A stretch of 64,000 bases of DNA from Lasiosphaeris hirsuta (GCA_030549175.1 JAUKUA010000003.1:1922001-1986000), one strand, 5' to 3'. Numbered from the stretch's first letter, positions 33,601 to 45,805 are shown. Made by a program: numbers and translations. Notes: generated by a model not told the origin, from the letters alone.

Positions 33601-36600
33601 CAATGATGTGTCTCAGATGGAGGAGCAAGTGGTGGTTCAGCAAAGCTTCCTTGAGCCCAGCTCTCCTCCACTGGATGTCGTTGGCATCGACCAAAAGCCA
33701 ACAGTTTCTCTTGATTTGAATGAGGAGACCGTTGAGAGGCGGCATCCAGTTGGGGATGACGTTGCTCCGGTCGATGAAGTCCCTGAATCACACACCAACA
33801 AACTTTCGCAGGAGGAAGTCTTGACTGAAGAAGCCGTCAACATCAACCAAGAGACGGCAGTTGCCGCCCAGCAAGACACTCCTGCTTTTGAGCCAGAAAC
33901 ATTAGCCGGGGAGGCAAATACCGGCGAGACTATATTAGAGGAGGCTGTTGTTGGGGCCTCAATTGATCGGGACACAGTCAACAATGTCGGGGTTGAGCTA
34001 GTTGAAGGGCTTATCGGGGAAAGCGACTTGCCCAACGTACCTGAGGCCAGCACAGCAGACTTAGTTGAAGCTGCAAGTAGTGCTGCATCTCATGAGGCTT
34101 CATCTCCCGGGGAGCCCAAGGCGGTCGAGACATCAGTCTCTCAATTGCCCGAGGAACCCGTTGCTCACGAAGCCATTGTGCCCGAAGAGCCTGCCGCGCC
34201 AGAGAACGTTTCTGCTGCTGAAGTCATTACTCAAGCGGCTGTTCTTCATGAGGTGGCCAAGGAAGAAGTTGATGGCTCGCGGGGTCTGCCTGTTGAGAAC
34301 ATTAATCTGCTCGAGCCGGTATTAGTCGAGGCTAGTCGAGCAGAAGACATCAGTTCGGACGAAATCACATCCACCGAGGAAGCCCCACCAGAGGTTCCTT
34401 TGGATTTTGGCTCCCAAAAGATTCTTGAAGAATCCGACCGGCAAACTGCTACAATTGACAAGGCTGACGAAGGAGTTTTGCCTTCCACGCTGCAATCTGA
34501 AAAAATCCTGGACGACGAGATGATGGAAAAAACAGCAGTTGAGGTAGCTGATGCCATTCCTGCCGACACCGACTCACTCGACAAACCGGAGCCCGCGTCA
34601 AGCCTCGATACCCTGGCAGAGACAGACTCGTCTACGGCAGACGCTCCTACCGCTAAACCTGTTGCTAGTGTAGCACAGGAAGAATTGACTGTCGAGCCTA
34701 CTCTTGTCAGCCCAGAGATACTACTCGTTGAAGATCTTCCTAAAATCGAAGATGTTGAAACCGAGGTTGATGCCACCAAGGAAATCCCAGTTGACATAGA
34801 GCCGAAAAGCATTGCTGAAGCCGCCAAGGTTGAAGCCGACACGATCACCGTCGAATTCCAGAGTGACGTCGCAGAGAAGTCTGTGCTACCCGCTACAGGT
34901 GACCTGGCTTCCGCGCATGCAGTCGACAATAGCGCTACTGAAGATGTGACTCAAGAGGCCATCCCCGAAAGTCAACCGCGGGAGGACGAATTTACCCCAG
35001 TTCAGCCAGCCGTAGCCGACCCTGAGTCGGCCCATCTCGAGTCCATCCAGTCCTTGCCAGACGAACTAGTCGTGGTTAAGCCTGCGGTTGAGACGAGCCA
35101 ACACGTCGAAACTCGAGAGATCACGCCCCTTCTGATCGATGACACGCGAGTCACCAACAATCTTCGCAGTATTCCTGAAATGGAGAACGTTTCTCTCCCC
35201 AAACTCTCCGAGGAAATTGCGACGGTGATTACCTCTATCGACATTTCTCCCAAGGAAGAGCCGCATATGTCCAACGACGTTATCTCAGCCAGCGTTGACG
35301 AGGAAAGCGATGCAAATGTTATTGACAGCGAGCCTATCGTGAACGACAAAGAAAACTTGACCGTTGAAGACGAGCTTGCGGGCGAGGCCGATGTACCCTC
35401 GCTTCAAGAGCCGTCAGTTGAAGAATCCCCCTACATCGAGGAGCTCCCCGTGAAGGAGGTTATCATCGAGCAGCCTGATGTTGATGAGCTTGCTGTTGAG
35501 ACGGTATCTATTCGGGAGTCGCTTCATTCTGAGTATTCTGCTGCAGAGCCTGTCGTCGAGGCATCCTCCAGTGAAGAGCCTTCGGTGGATAAGGTTGCCG
35601 TGGATAACTCTGCTTTTGATGAACCCACCCTCGAGGAACCTGTTGTTGAGATACACACGACTGGGAAACAGTCCGCCGAGGAGCTTCCTATCAAGGTCAC
35701 CACGATTGAGCATGAAGCTCCCGAAACACTATCAGTCGCGGTGGCCTTAGAACAAGTTCCTTTCGCCAATTTGCCTGGTTCCAAGGAGATCGTTGACCCC
35801 GAGTCAGTACCGTTGCCCCCCGCTGTTGCGCAGGTGGATGAGTCGCCTGAGACAACTATCTCCGAGACTATTTGCATTGCTGAGCCGAAGGAAGAACCAA
35901 TCGCCGAGGGAACCCCCAAGGTACAGCAGTCTGAGCCAGAGCCAATCGAGGCATCATTCGTCACTGCTAGTCCTCCAGAGAAGGCCTCTGAGGAGCCTGC
36001 TGCGTTTGACACCGCAGAGAAGGGAGAAGCAAGCATACCGACCGAACCACCTGAAACGTCAATTGAGGACGTTGCCAAGCAAAGCCTAGAAACCGTTTCC
36101 AGCCCTACAACCAATGAAGCCGAAGAAAGGGTTAGCGACGTCGAGGAGGCCGAAAACAACGAGGCTGTTCTCTCTACTCCAGAAATGGACAACTCTGCCG
36201 CCGTGGACGAGTCTCCCAGCACTGAATCGGTTGACACCACACAGGTGGCTGGGGCTATTCTTGCTGCAGGCGGACTTATTGCTATCGCGGGAGCCTCTAT
36301 CAAGATCCTGGCACATGATTCTTCTGAGTCTATCGAGACAGTCGAACCCGTCGGTGGCACACATCAGGTCTCCGAGACCCGTGAGCTACTCATCAGTCCC
36401 GAGCCCACTGTTGAGACGGTCGTAACCAAATCCGAACCTGTGACAGCGGTCAGCGGCGAGACTCTCGAAGAATCAGAGATCGGGTGTCTTTCGAATGCTG
36501 AGACAGTCTCCGAGGTGCCTATTGTTCACCATGACATTATCGAAGCCTCTTCTGAGGCTGGGCAGGAAGAGACAGAAACTCCGGTTTCTGATTCGCTCTC

Positions 36601-39600
36601 GGACGATTATGTCTTGGTCGAATCCGACCCAGCTCAAGATATCGAGCATGCTGAATCCCCGGCAATTGAGGAACATGTTCTGGTTGAACAGTCCGTCGTC
36701 TCACTTGAAGACACCATTACTTCCGCCAAACCTGCGACTCAGATGGAAGTTCCTGCTGCTGAGGGCGGAATCCTTGCCGTTGAACCCTCCCTAGTCGATG
36801 TGTCCGATGCTGCTCACTCTGCCCTGACCGAGGAGCCGGTGGTGGTGGAGTCAAGCGATAGCCTGACTGTCAACAAAGCAACACAAAACGAAGATGAGAT
36901 TATCCAAGTACCATCTCCCCGCCATGAGGCGCCATCCGACACACAGGTATCACAAGAACAGGCGATTGTGAGCGAGGAGAGCCTCGTTCACCAGACAGTC
37001 CTGGATATCTCGGAACCAACCCATGAGGCAACGGAACCTGTCGTGGAGTTATCCATTCCCGAGCATGCAGTCATCGACAGAGAAGTTGAGGCCGCGCCAG
37101 CGCCTGACGACACTGTTATTTCTGTAGTGGAGCCCGAACTTTCTAAAGCTGTTCTCCCGGAACCAACATTAGCACCTGAGGAAGTTCCAGTCAGCGATGC
37201 TCCGGTGTCTGTTGGCGATGCTTCAGTATTTGATACCTCCATCTGGGATGTTACCTCGCCGCAGAAACACTCTGAGGACGTTTCTCTTGACAGAAGCGGA
37301 GAAATGCTGGTCGAACAAGTTTCTGTTCTTGACCCAGTCTTGGAGAATACCCTCGAGCCAATTGTGCACGATGCAGAGACCTGTGCCCAACCCGAGGTAA
37401 CCCCATCGCAGAGCCCAACGCGCAGTCCAATCTTGAGCGCCACCGGAACTGACGGTATTGTGTCTTCGCAAGTCACTCGTGCCTTTTCTGCTTCTAAAAA
37501 TCGAGCAATAGAAGCTTCTGGCACCGCTGTGGAGCCCGAAGTTGTTTTGTCAGATCAGGACGCGTTCAATTCGTCTACTACCCCTGAAGAGGTCGCTGCC
37601 AGCCACGACCCGCAGCCAAAGACACAAGTCGTTGCCGAACCGGTGGTCGCTGAGCCTTCGTTGACGGAACCAGAAACCATACCGCAGGCCAACAGTCTTG
37701 AGTGTGAGTCCCTTCCGGAGCAGGAAGCTTCCGCAAATGAAAAAGTCCCGGCGCAAACATCGGCTCCTTCTGTTGAGGATGTCCCGACCAAGAGCGAAGC
37801 CGTAGAATCCCCTCCTGCCGAATCGGTCCCTGTTGAGGAACCGAAGGTCCCCACCATTGAACCCCTAACCAGAGACCTGCCCTTGCTCGCTGACCAAAAG
37901 GCGACGATCACGTCTGAACAAGACGCTCCAGCAGACAAGGATTCACATGCGAAGGAGATCGCCATCGGTGCCGGCGTTGCAGGCGCATTGGGACTTGCCG
38001 CTGTCGCAGCTGCCCACGGATTCCCATCGAAGGAGACCGAATTGCCCAAGACAATCGAACTCCTTGAAGAGTATGCTGCCAAGCTTGATGCTTCCGAGGA
38101 CCATATCACACTGAAGCAAACACGCCAGCGATCCGTGAACGGACACACCAAGTCGGCTTCAATCGAGTCCTCCCAGGTTGTAGACGAGACGGTCCCTCTC
38201 TCGGACTCCTTCCACGTAGTGGAGAGAGATGCACTAGCTCGTGAAGAAGCTGCGGCAAGCACGAACAATAAGGAAGCTTCTTCCGAGTATGGTGAGGAAT
38301 CCGTTGCCCGGTCCGTGGTTCGCGGAGGAACGCAGACTGACGACGCTTCCCCAATCCCAAGGCCCCCCAGCACAAGCCGACTCTTCCCGCGGGGAATCGA
38401 TACTGAGTTCCGTGTACCCACACCTGCTGTCATTCTCCCTGACCTTGACGATCCTGTGGCTAAGCAGATGAGCCGTGTCCGGAGCATCCGCCGCCAGCGC
38501 AGAAACACCATCAAACAGGCCGAGGAGATGGTTGCAGCCGCCGTGGTAATCTACGCCACCGCCGAAGTCTTGAGCCCGCCCGCCAGTCCCACACTTGCAA
38601 GTCCGAGAGCCGACATCTCTGGTTCTACTGAAAAATATTCTAGTCGAGAGGCGAAGGGAAAGGGGAAGGATGTTGAGCCGCCTGTCCTGCCCACTGGAGA
38701 GGGTGGAGGTCGGGGCAGGACGAGGTCGAGAGACTTCGGAGCAGAGCTAGAAGGGGAGCTTCTTGGTCCTGTTGCTGACCTCTCAGTAGACGACAAAGGA
38801 AAGGCGACAGACACCCGTGCGATCAAGACCGATTCACCCAAGCGCAGCAGCCACCACTCTTCACGCCACCGTTCGCATCGCGAAAGTCGGGACGGTAGCA
38901 AGGAGAGCTCGCGACGCTCGCATCGCCACAGGTCTGACAGTCATACTTCGGTTCGGTCTGCCAATGACGGCACCGAGCCACCCCGCACTCCTAACAGACA
39001 AGACAGCGGCCCCGCGGAGCGTTCCAGGAGACATCGCACACCTGAAGAGCAGGCTGCCCATGATAAGCGCAAGGAAGAGCGTCGTCGGCAACGGGACCTA
39101 GAGAGGATCAAGGATAGCATCCCTAGCTCACCGAGCAAGAAAGATAGCGCTCCTAGCTCACCAAGCAAGGAGCGGTCAGTGCCTAAGGCAACCTCCGAGT
39201 CGCGTGAACGCTCTGAGCATCACCGGCATCACAGCTCTCGGCGACATAGCCGTACAAGTGTTGAACCCAAGACGGAGGCATCGTCGCCAGCAGCCAGCAA
39301 GAAGTTCTTCGATATCAAGGGCCAAAGTGTCATTGAGCCCAACTTCGCATTGAAGAGTGATGAAGCGCCAGTGGCGTCGTCGTCTAAGCCCGAGCTCAAA
39401 CGCTCCAGCACGACCCGCAGCACGAGATTACGCAAGTCCAACCGCGAGGATACGCCTTCCAAGACAAAGGAGTCTGTGGCATCGGCTGCCAAGACTAGGG
39501 AGACGAGAGAATCTGTCGCGTCGGCCGCCAAGACCAAGGAGTCAGTGTCGTCTGGTTCCAAGACCAAGGAGTCGGTCACATCAGTCGGTGGCTCTTCAAC

Positions 39601-39730
39601 CAGTGGCGATGGCGAGGCCCACGCCCGTCGGGAAAGGAGACAGGAGAAGCGGAGAGAGGCCAAGGAGCGGGAGGAGAAGGAGAAGAAGTCGGGTATCAGG
39701 GCGGCTATCAAGCGGTTCTTTACGAGCTGA
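27631..39730 (+). CDS. Giant involucrin-repeat protein (about 3,838 residues)
   Basis: Ten exons: 27631-27708, 27777-27897, 27961-29755, 29823-29912, 29964-30035, 30097-30177, 30242-30367, 30461-30553, 30613-30882 and 30940-39730. They sum to 3,839 codons with a TGA at 39728. Residues about 118-210 are Lys-rich (KKGKKSKKGKAKTTEPEPEP). Thousands of residues of degenerate Glu/Ala/Pro/Val repeats follow (EEPVVE-, ESVPVEEP-type). Two short hydrophobic Gly/Ala segments lie near residues 2677-2700 and 3249-3272. The basic Ser/Arg-rich C-terminus ends in a charged helix and AIKRFFTS. Fungal genomes annotate such proteins as involucrin repeat proteins; the Woronin-body tether leashin (LAH) is of this kind. 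A tether role is inference only. The protein is predicted to be largely disordered. The antisense strand is open over long stretches only because of the repeats. Confidence 0.85.
30401..30430 (+). repeat. 13-bp direct duplication in an intron of the giant gene
   Basis: The unit ATGATGAGCGCCT occurs twice in tandem followed by a partial third copy inside intron 30368-30460. It accounts for that intron (93 nt) being the longest of the nine. Confidence 0.7.
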
Positions 39731-40996
39731 GGGGTGGATATTGATGTGTTGGTGGTTTAATGAAAGTCACGAAGTTTTCTGATGAGTCTTTTCTTTTACC
39801 TTTATGACTCGGGGGATTTCTTCTGGTGACTGGATTTTGTACGGCATGGGTTCTGATTCTAGGAGGGGTAGTGGGTGGATGGTTATGAGTCGCCATGTTA
39901 TGTTACGGTTACGATTTCTTACGAGCACACGAGGCTTTTGTAATACTGAAATTTTTCTAACCCATGTCACACGATGGTGCCTCGGGAGGGGAAAGAGCAA
40001 TTAAAGTTTTCTGCTCACTACAGTCCTGAAGGATTTTGTGCACGTATGGGTGACTATCTGAAAAGATTGTGTTCAATGTAAATGATATTTCACTCTACAT
40101 CCACGTCCCTTGCCTATGTGTGAATTGATGCTGAGTACCTTCCAAGGGCCATGTGAAGCGGCTGTGTTGTGAGTCTTTGAGACAGATGTGACTTCCTCTG
40201 ACAGTTTTACAGCTGGCATACGGTGCACTATGTGCCCCACCTTGCGATGACGAGAATCCAAAGTTTGCAGTTGTGCACGAACCATCTTATTCAGGTATTT
40301 ATTCTGCTCGTTTCTCCCAGTTCTGGAGGAACCTCTTCCTCTTTTTTTTCTTTAGCTCTCTTTGCCTTTTGGCTTAGATCAAGTGTAGTATCTGTTCTTT
40401 TCAGTTTAATCTCTGAAAGTATTCTATGGAATACATTCTCGATTATACTAATTTTTGTCCACCGGAAGACATCCCTCTGGGCTTGCCCATGGTCGCCTTT
40501 CACTGTGTCCCTGGTATTACACTGCCTCCAGGCGACGCGAACACTCATTTTTCATTACACTCTTAGGCTTCGGCTTGGGATGTGAGGAAGTACCACTGTA
40601 CATTTTAGAATTCTGTTGGTGTCTGGCCTGCGGCAACATAGATATTTTGTGGATAAATCGAGAGTTGTTAGGTTGTAGTGTGCCTTCCCAAATTGCAGCG
40701 CATGATGTGTTTGTGACAAACGAAAACCCGGGCTGTTTGCCAACCGCCAGGATTTTATGGATGCAAACCACCATCCGTCCCTTGTAATTGCACGCCTGCA
40801 TCTGAATGATCTCACCGTTGATTTTTCTGCGCAAACACTTCGAGATTGGTTGCAGTGGTTTTGTCTTGAATCGCCATTCCAACCATATCCCCGCGCCGTA
40901 AAATCTGTTCTGCGACCCGGTTTTCTGCCCCCCCCCCCCCCCCCCAACAGCATCCCAAGGCAACTCAACAGAGCCACAGACGTCCATCCCTTCCAG
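39731..40996. other. Intergenic between the giant gene and translin
   Basis: AT-rich 3' flank followed by the translin upstream region. A C18 tract ends about 50 bases before the translin start. An open frame from 40757 runs into translin exon 1, but its upstream part is not family-like. Confidence 0.5.
40928..40945. repeat. Homopolymer C18 just upstream of translin
   Basis: Eighteen consecutive C on the plus strand, about 50 bp before the chosen ATG. Read directly. Confidence 0.9.
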
Positions 40997-41929
40997 ATGG
41001 CGCCAGCAATGATTGATCCTGCCCTCTTTGAGGAGCTCAAGACCAAGATCGAGGAAGACACCGTCGTCCGCAAGGAGCTTGATCGCATCATTGATGACTT
41101 GAGCCAGCAGGTTTCTTTCTCACAGGGCGTACTGTCCCGAATCCACTCGACGCCTCGATCCAAATGTTTGTCCCTCTTCTGAAGCCGATTTATATGAGCA
41201 TACGGCTGACTATACCTAGACACAATCCTTCTTCCTCAGGTCGAGGATGGCATCAGGAAGGAGATACAGTGCGTCGGCACGCTGTCTTCGTTCGCATCTC
41301 GGAACCCTTACTACAAGTAAGTCGACTTACACTTAGAGCTACAATGCCAGGGGCCCTCAGGCGGCAGCATTTTATCATGTGCAAACTGACAGTCCAATGC
41401 TAGGTACAACCACAAGTGGGTTCGCACGGTTCAAGAGGCCATCTCCACGGTTCTGTTGTGCGCTTGGCTTGGGGGCTTGGGTTCTGAGGCACGGCCTGGC
41501 GAGGTGGGCCGGTTGATGACACTGGAAGAGGTTGGAGCTGTCTTTGCTGGTTTGTCTCCCATCCCTTTTTATTTATTTTTAATATTCATCCATGTTGAGA
41601 TAGAAGCTAACTCTCGTGCAGTCCCCGTCAACCTCAAGGATCGCGATGCCTTCCATATTACCATCGAGGACTACCTCCTTGCGTTGATTAATATCATTGA
41701 TGAGCTCAGCCGGCTGGCTATGAACTCGGTAACTATGGGTGACAATGAGCTGGCTGTTCTGATAAGCAGCTTTGTCAAGGACCTGCATGCCGGTTTCCAG
41801 GTTCTCAACCTGAAGAATGATATCCTTCGGAAGCGGGTCGACTCGATCAAGTATGCGGTCAAGAAAGTAGAGGACGTCGTGTATGATTTGTCGCTGCGCA
41901 ATCTCATCCCCGCGAAGATGGACGAGTAA
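40997..41929 (+). CDS. Translin
   Basis: Exons 40997-41165, 41220-41316, 41404-41549 and 41622-41929 give 239 residues, close to the animal length of 228. The start MAPAMIDPALFEELKTKIEE is chosen because translin similarity begins there. Later landmarks are VEDGIRKEIQCVGTLSSFA, PVNLKDRDAFHITIEDYLLA, IIDELSRLAMNSVT and LNLKNDILRKRVDSIKYAV. Translin forms octameric rings that bind single-stranded nucleic acid. With TRAX it makes the C3PO ribonuclease, which in Neurospora processes tRNA 5' leaders and in animals and fungi trims small-RNA passenger strands. No TRAX gene is in the window. All introns are canonical. Confidence 0.95.
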
Positions 41930-42358
41930 GGGCGCTTGAGGTCCAGAGAAGAATTGGCGACATAGCATGATACAAGTTTAGGAGACCATAGCATAAGCTT
42001 TAGAGCTTTTGAGGAAAACCTTGAATGAGCGATGGAACTGTGTGCTGATTGCGGTCGTGGCCTGCTGAAGCGACGACGCGTTACAGCCATTTTCTCCATT
42101 GAACAATATCAAGTTCCCGGAGTATATCTAGCTTCGTATTAGAAGCCATTACGACTCCGTCACGCATTTTGCCTTGATCTCATGCGCAGAGAGGTGAAGC
42201 GGTGGTGGGGTTCTAGGGGAGCGAAAGGGTTAGGGTTCGGTAGGGCTTGAGCGGGACGGTAGGTGGCGCGTCTTGAATTCCGACAAGCTCATGTACGAAA
42301 CTGGACACTGCATTCGGTTCTCACTTTTTGCATCGAACCCCCCCTTCGGCCGCCCACC
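41930..42358. other. Intergenic, presumed GPI11 promoter
   Basis: Between translin and GPI11. It contains a telobox-like motif at 42227-42237. Confidence 0.5.
42227..42237 (+). promoter_or_regulatory. Telobox-like motif (GGGTTAGGGTT)
   Basis: Nearly two telomere units about 125 bp upstream of the GPI11 start. This is the second such motif in the window. The role is inferred. Confidence 0.35.
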
Positions 42359-43183
42359 ATGCCGCTCATCGCTACTGCGCAGGCACAGGCCCAGGTACAA
42401 TTGCCTTCCAAAGGAAAAGAGGCGTCGTGGACGCTGCCGCCCATCCAAATCAACCAGACGCCCGCCGCCCAAGCTGCTCGGCACGGCCTTCCCGCCCTAC
42501 TGGCCGCACTCTTCGTCTTCCGCTTCGACGCCCTCGTCGCCGACCCCGTCTCTACCATGGCCACCGCCATTCCTGTTGTTGCTGCCCTTCAGCTGGGCTA
42601 TGCGCTGGTCTGCCTGCCCGTCGTGGGCTCGCAGGCGGCCAGGCCCGGCCAGAAGCCCCGGCCGGGCGAGAAAACCCTGAAGAAGGTGGTCAACAGCGAC
42701 GGGACGAGCCCCAACGCCCCTGTTGTATGTTTCCCCCTGTCTCCCCCCTTCATGCTAAGTTTCCTGATACTAACCCCCTCGAAACAGGCAACCCTCCTCT
42801 CACTCCTTCTCACCCTCTTCTCAACCCCCCTCCTCCACGCCGTCATGGTGCTCTTCGGCGCGCCCGCCCTCAGCCACACGGCGCACACGCTGCTCTGCGC
42901 CGCCCATCTTGCTGTCCTCGCGCTGTTCCCGCTCTTCTACGCCCACGGTGTTGACGGCCCAGCCTGGGCCGCCCTCGCCTCGTTCCGCGCCCCGCTCGAC
43001 GAGCCGTTTGGCGGGCTTGCCGGCGCCCTTGTCGGTGCCTGGCTCGGCGCCGTGCCGATTCCGCTCGATTGGGACCGGGAGTGGCAGCGGTGGCCTGTGA
43101 CGATTCTGTGCGGTGTCTATGGCGGATATTTACTGGGGCGGGTGCTGGGGGGGAGGGTGGGGTTCGGGAGGAGGTTGGCTTGA
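42359..43183 (+). CDS. GPI11: GPI-anchor ethanolamine phosphate transferase cofactor, PIG-F/Gpi11
   Basis: Exons 42359-42724 and 42788-43183 give 253 residues. The ATG lies in a strong CCCACCATG context. About six membrane spans are visible. The family end (APALSHTAHTLLCAAHLAVL, then GAWLGAVPIPLDWDREWQRW and PVTILCGVYGGYLLG) is highly characteristic of PIG-F/Gpi11. This ER protein works with Gpi7 and Gpi13/PIG-O to add ethanolamine phosphate to the GPI core. The intron (42725-42787) is 63 nt and has no in-frame stop, so retention would insert 21 residues. The boundary GTATGT..AACAG supports removal. The C-terminal half is very G/C-rich. Confidence 0.93.
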   Translation: MPLIATAQAQAQVQLPSKGKEASWTLPPIQINQTPAAQAARHGLPALLAALFVFRFDALVADPVSTMATAIPVVAALQLGYALVCLPVVGSQAARPGQKPRPGEKTLKKVVNSDGTSPNAPVVCFPLSPPFMLSFLILTPSKQATLLSLLLTLFSTPLLHAVMVLFGAPALSHTAHTLLCAAHLAVLALFPLFYAHGVDGPAWAALASFRAPLDEPFGGLAGALVGAWLGAVPIPLDWDREWQRWPVTILCGVYGGYLLGRVLGGRVGFGRRLA

Positions 43184-43666
43184 CGACTTGCTAACAATGC
43201 ATTGGTTCGGTTGGCTATAGAAAGTGTATAAAAGTACAGTGTTTCTGCGGGACGGAAATGGGGATTGGGGGAAGGCTGCTGCTTGATACCCAGGTTGTCA
43301 TGGAGTTGACAGTTAGAAACGTGCGCTGTGAAACCGTATCGGTTCCTACCTTATCCTAGACCTTAACCGGGTCTATATGTCTTGCATCGGACGACGATGG
43401 CTATTCACTACCAAGTCCAAGGGAACCGACCCGGACTGTGACAAAAGTAAACAACCAGGCGGTAAATAGCTGGGTGTAGCGTAAATCGGCGCCGGCCTCT
43501 GAGACAAACAGACCGGGGGGCGGCGAATTTTGGCTGGAGCTCCGCTCCGCAACTCCCTGCCATCGGAGTACTTTCGGCAGACCGAAAGCTCTTCCTCTCA
43601 ACAACCCCTTCCCCTCCCCCCCAAAAAAAAAAAAAAAAAAAAAACGCCATAACCTCGCGGCCGATA
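43184..43666. other. Intergenic with an A22 tract
   Basis: GPI11 3' flank and upstream region of the carrier gene. It contains an A22 run just before the carrier start. No gene was seen. Confidence 0.5.
43623..43644. repeat. Homopolymer A22 in the carrier leader
   Basis: Twenty-two consecutive A preceded by a C-rich stretch, 22 bases before the carrier ATG. Read directly. Confidence 0.9.
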
Positions 43667-44784
43667 ATGGCGACCAAGGACCAGACTCCGGCTCCGGTAA
43701 GCCACAAGACCTACAAAGGCTTCGTTGCTGGTGTCTTCTCCGGCGTCGCTAAGCTTTGCGGTATGTGCGCCCAAGTTTCTATGACGCCGCCGTAACCGGA
43801 CGGGCCGTCAAGGTCCCAATTGGCTCCGAATCCAAAATAGGCCGACGGAAGCAAAGCCCAACTGATTCAAGTCACTAGTCGGCCACCCCTTCGACACAAT
43901 CAAGGTCCGCCTTCAAACCAATCCGAACTTCACCGGCCCTTGGCAGTGCGTAACCCAGACGATCCGCAATGAAGGCATCCGCGGGCTCTACAAGGGCGCT
44001 TCCCCGCCCTTGGTGGGCTGGATGTTTATGGACTCGATCGCGCTCGGCTCGCTGAACGTCTACCGCCGCCGTAGGTTTTTTTATTTTTTTATACCTTTTA
44101 CTACCTCCTAAAATACACCAACCAACTAACCCCCCCCCAGTCCTCCGCGACAACCTCTTCAACCCCCCCTGGCATCCCCTCCACGACTCGACCCGGCCGT
44201 TGCCCTCGCACGGCCACGGCCTCGCGGGCATCATGGCCGGCGCCACCGTCTCATTCGTCGCCGCTCCCGTCGAGCACATCAAGGCCCGCCTGCAGATCCA
44301 GTACGCCGCCAAGAAGACGGAGCGGCTCTACAAGGGCCCGCTCGACTGTCTCGCCAAGATTTACAGGCACCATGGCGTAGCCGGCGTCTACCACGGGCTG
44401 GGCGCGACGCTGCTGTTCCGCAGCTCCTTCTTCTTCTGGTGGGGCAGCTACGACCTCTTCTCGCGGCTGCTGCGCGAGGAGACCAGCCTGGGCGCCGCCG
44501 CCATCAACTTCTGGGCGGGCGGGCTGAGCGCGCAGGTGTTTTGGATTGTGAGCTATCCAAGCGATGTCGTCAAGCAGCGCATCATGACGGACCCGCTGGG
44601 TGGGGGGCTGAATGATGGCGTGAGGAGGTTTCCTAGGTGGAAGGATGCTGCCGTCGCCGTGTATAAGGAGGGAGGTGCCAAGGGTTTTTGGCGTGGTTTC
44701 TTGCCATGCTTCTTACGCGCATTTCCAGCCAACGCTATGGCACTTGTCGCGTTCGAGGCTGGCATGCGCTCGCTGCCGGATTGA
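43667..44784 (+). CDS. Mitochondrial carrier family protein (acylcarnitine / YMC-like branch)
   Basis: Exons 43667-43760, 43879-44070 and 44141-44784 give 309 residues in three carrier repeats. The signature motifs are [24 protein letters not shown] and [11 protein letters not shown]. These position the six helices and salt-bridge network of an SLC25 inner-membrane transporter. The first motif and the [11 protein letters not shown] segment resemble the Crc1/Ymc1/Ort1 group, so the substrate could be acylcarnitine, an amino acid or a related anion. I cannot decide which from sequence alone. The second intron has a C9 tract directly before its acceptor. The gene is intact. Confidence 0.92.
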
Positions 44785-45173
44785 GTGCGTTCGTCAACGG
44801 AGTACAAAGACTTGGTTACCCACACACACACACACACTACAGAAGAAGATGTCGCATATGCTGAGATACCCAGCTAAAAGTTACTTCAGAATGCATAAAT
44901 GTCACAAAAGGTTGGTTATACATCCATCGCAATAGTTCGGCCCGTGGAAAAAGCGTGGTTGACATCACTGGCGCAGATGTTGAGATAGATACCCCGAGGA
45001 ATTGATTGAGACGGGCAAAGGCTTCAGCCGTGAAGCCCGTCGCCGCAATCGGTAACTTTGAGATTGATTGACCCCCGTTTCCCGCTATGCGCTGTGACCC
45101 ATCTAGATCATTTTCCGTGGTATCATTTGCCCAGATGGTGAACCCGAGACTCCCAAAGCAGATAACCAGCCAT
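44785..45173. other. Convergent intergenic region with (CA)n
   Basis: 3' flanks of the carrier and RPL22 genes. A CA dinucleotide run of about nine units lies at 44819-44837. Nothing else was seen. Confidence 0.55.
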
Positions 45174-45805
45174 TTACTCGTCATCCTCCTCAGCCTCGTC
45201 GTTGACGACGTTGAAGAACTTGAGCTCGTACACGCCTCTGGAGGTCGAGACGACGCGAAGCCAATCGCGGAGCTGCATCTTCTTGAGGAACTTCTTGGTC
45301 CTGTACCACCGTTTGTGTTAGCATCTGTCGTATTCCCCTTTTCCAGAGTACGTACAGGTACTTGAGGTAGCGGCCGGACAGCTCGTTGTGGGCAACGATC
45401 TCGATCTTGCCATCGCCGCTCTGTGAGATCTTGATGGTCTCGCCGAGGTTGCCGACGCGGCCCTCAACCTTGATCTTCTCGTTGAGGAATTTCTCGAAAG
45501 CGGAGACGTCGAAGATCTTATCGCTGGCGGGCTGCGAAGCGTTGATGGTGAACTGGCGGGGGCGGGTGGGTTAGCCGCATCTCATGGCGACACAGCAAGC
45601 GCATACGGGAAAATGGATTTGCTTACCTTCTTGGTGATCTTGGGGGACTTTCCCTTGGCGGACTTCTTCTATATTTCCAAAAGATATTGACTTAGCCTAC
45701 TGCTTCACGCCATGGTCCATTTCAGACCAAACCTTTCGGTTTGGCTGAGGGACTGGGCCAACAGCAAAGCGGTGCCAGGTATGAACATACTGCGATGGGG
45801 GCCAT
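45174..45805 (-). CDS. RPL22: 60S ribosomal protein eL22
   Basis: Four minus-strand exons (45805-45791, 45668-45627, 45552-45356, 45300-45174) give 126 residues. Exon 1 is only 15 nt (MAPIA), followed by the basic [14 protein letters not shown] exon. The eL22 body reads [37 protein letters not shown] and [20 protein letters not shown], with the acidic C-terminus DEAEEDDE. It is a structural protein of the cytosolic large subunit near the peptide exit region. A very short first coding exon followed by an intron is typical of fungal ribosomal protein genes. All junctions are GT-AG and the gene is intact. Confidence 0.96.

Noticed and set aside
37555..38514. 319-codon minus-strand ORF in the giant gene
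   Set aside because: Antisense shadow of the repeat coding exon.
40757..40996. N-terminal extension of translin
   Set aside because: In frame and open, but it includes a stretch encoded by the C18 tract and no translin similarity; the family starts at MAPAMIDP.
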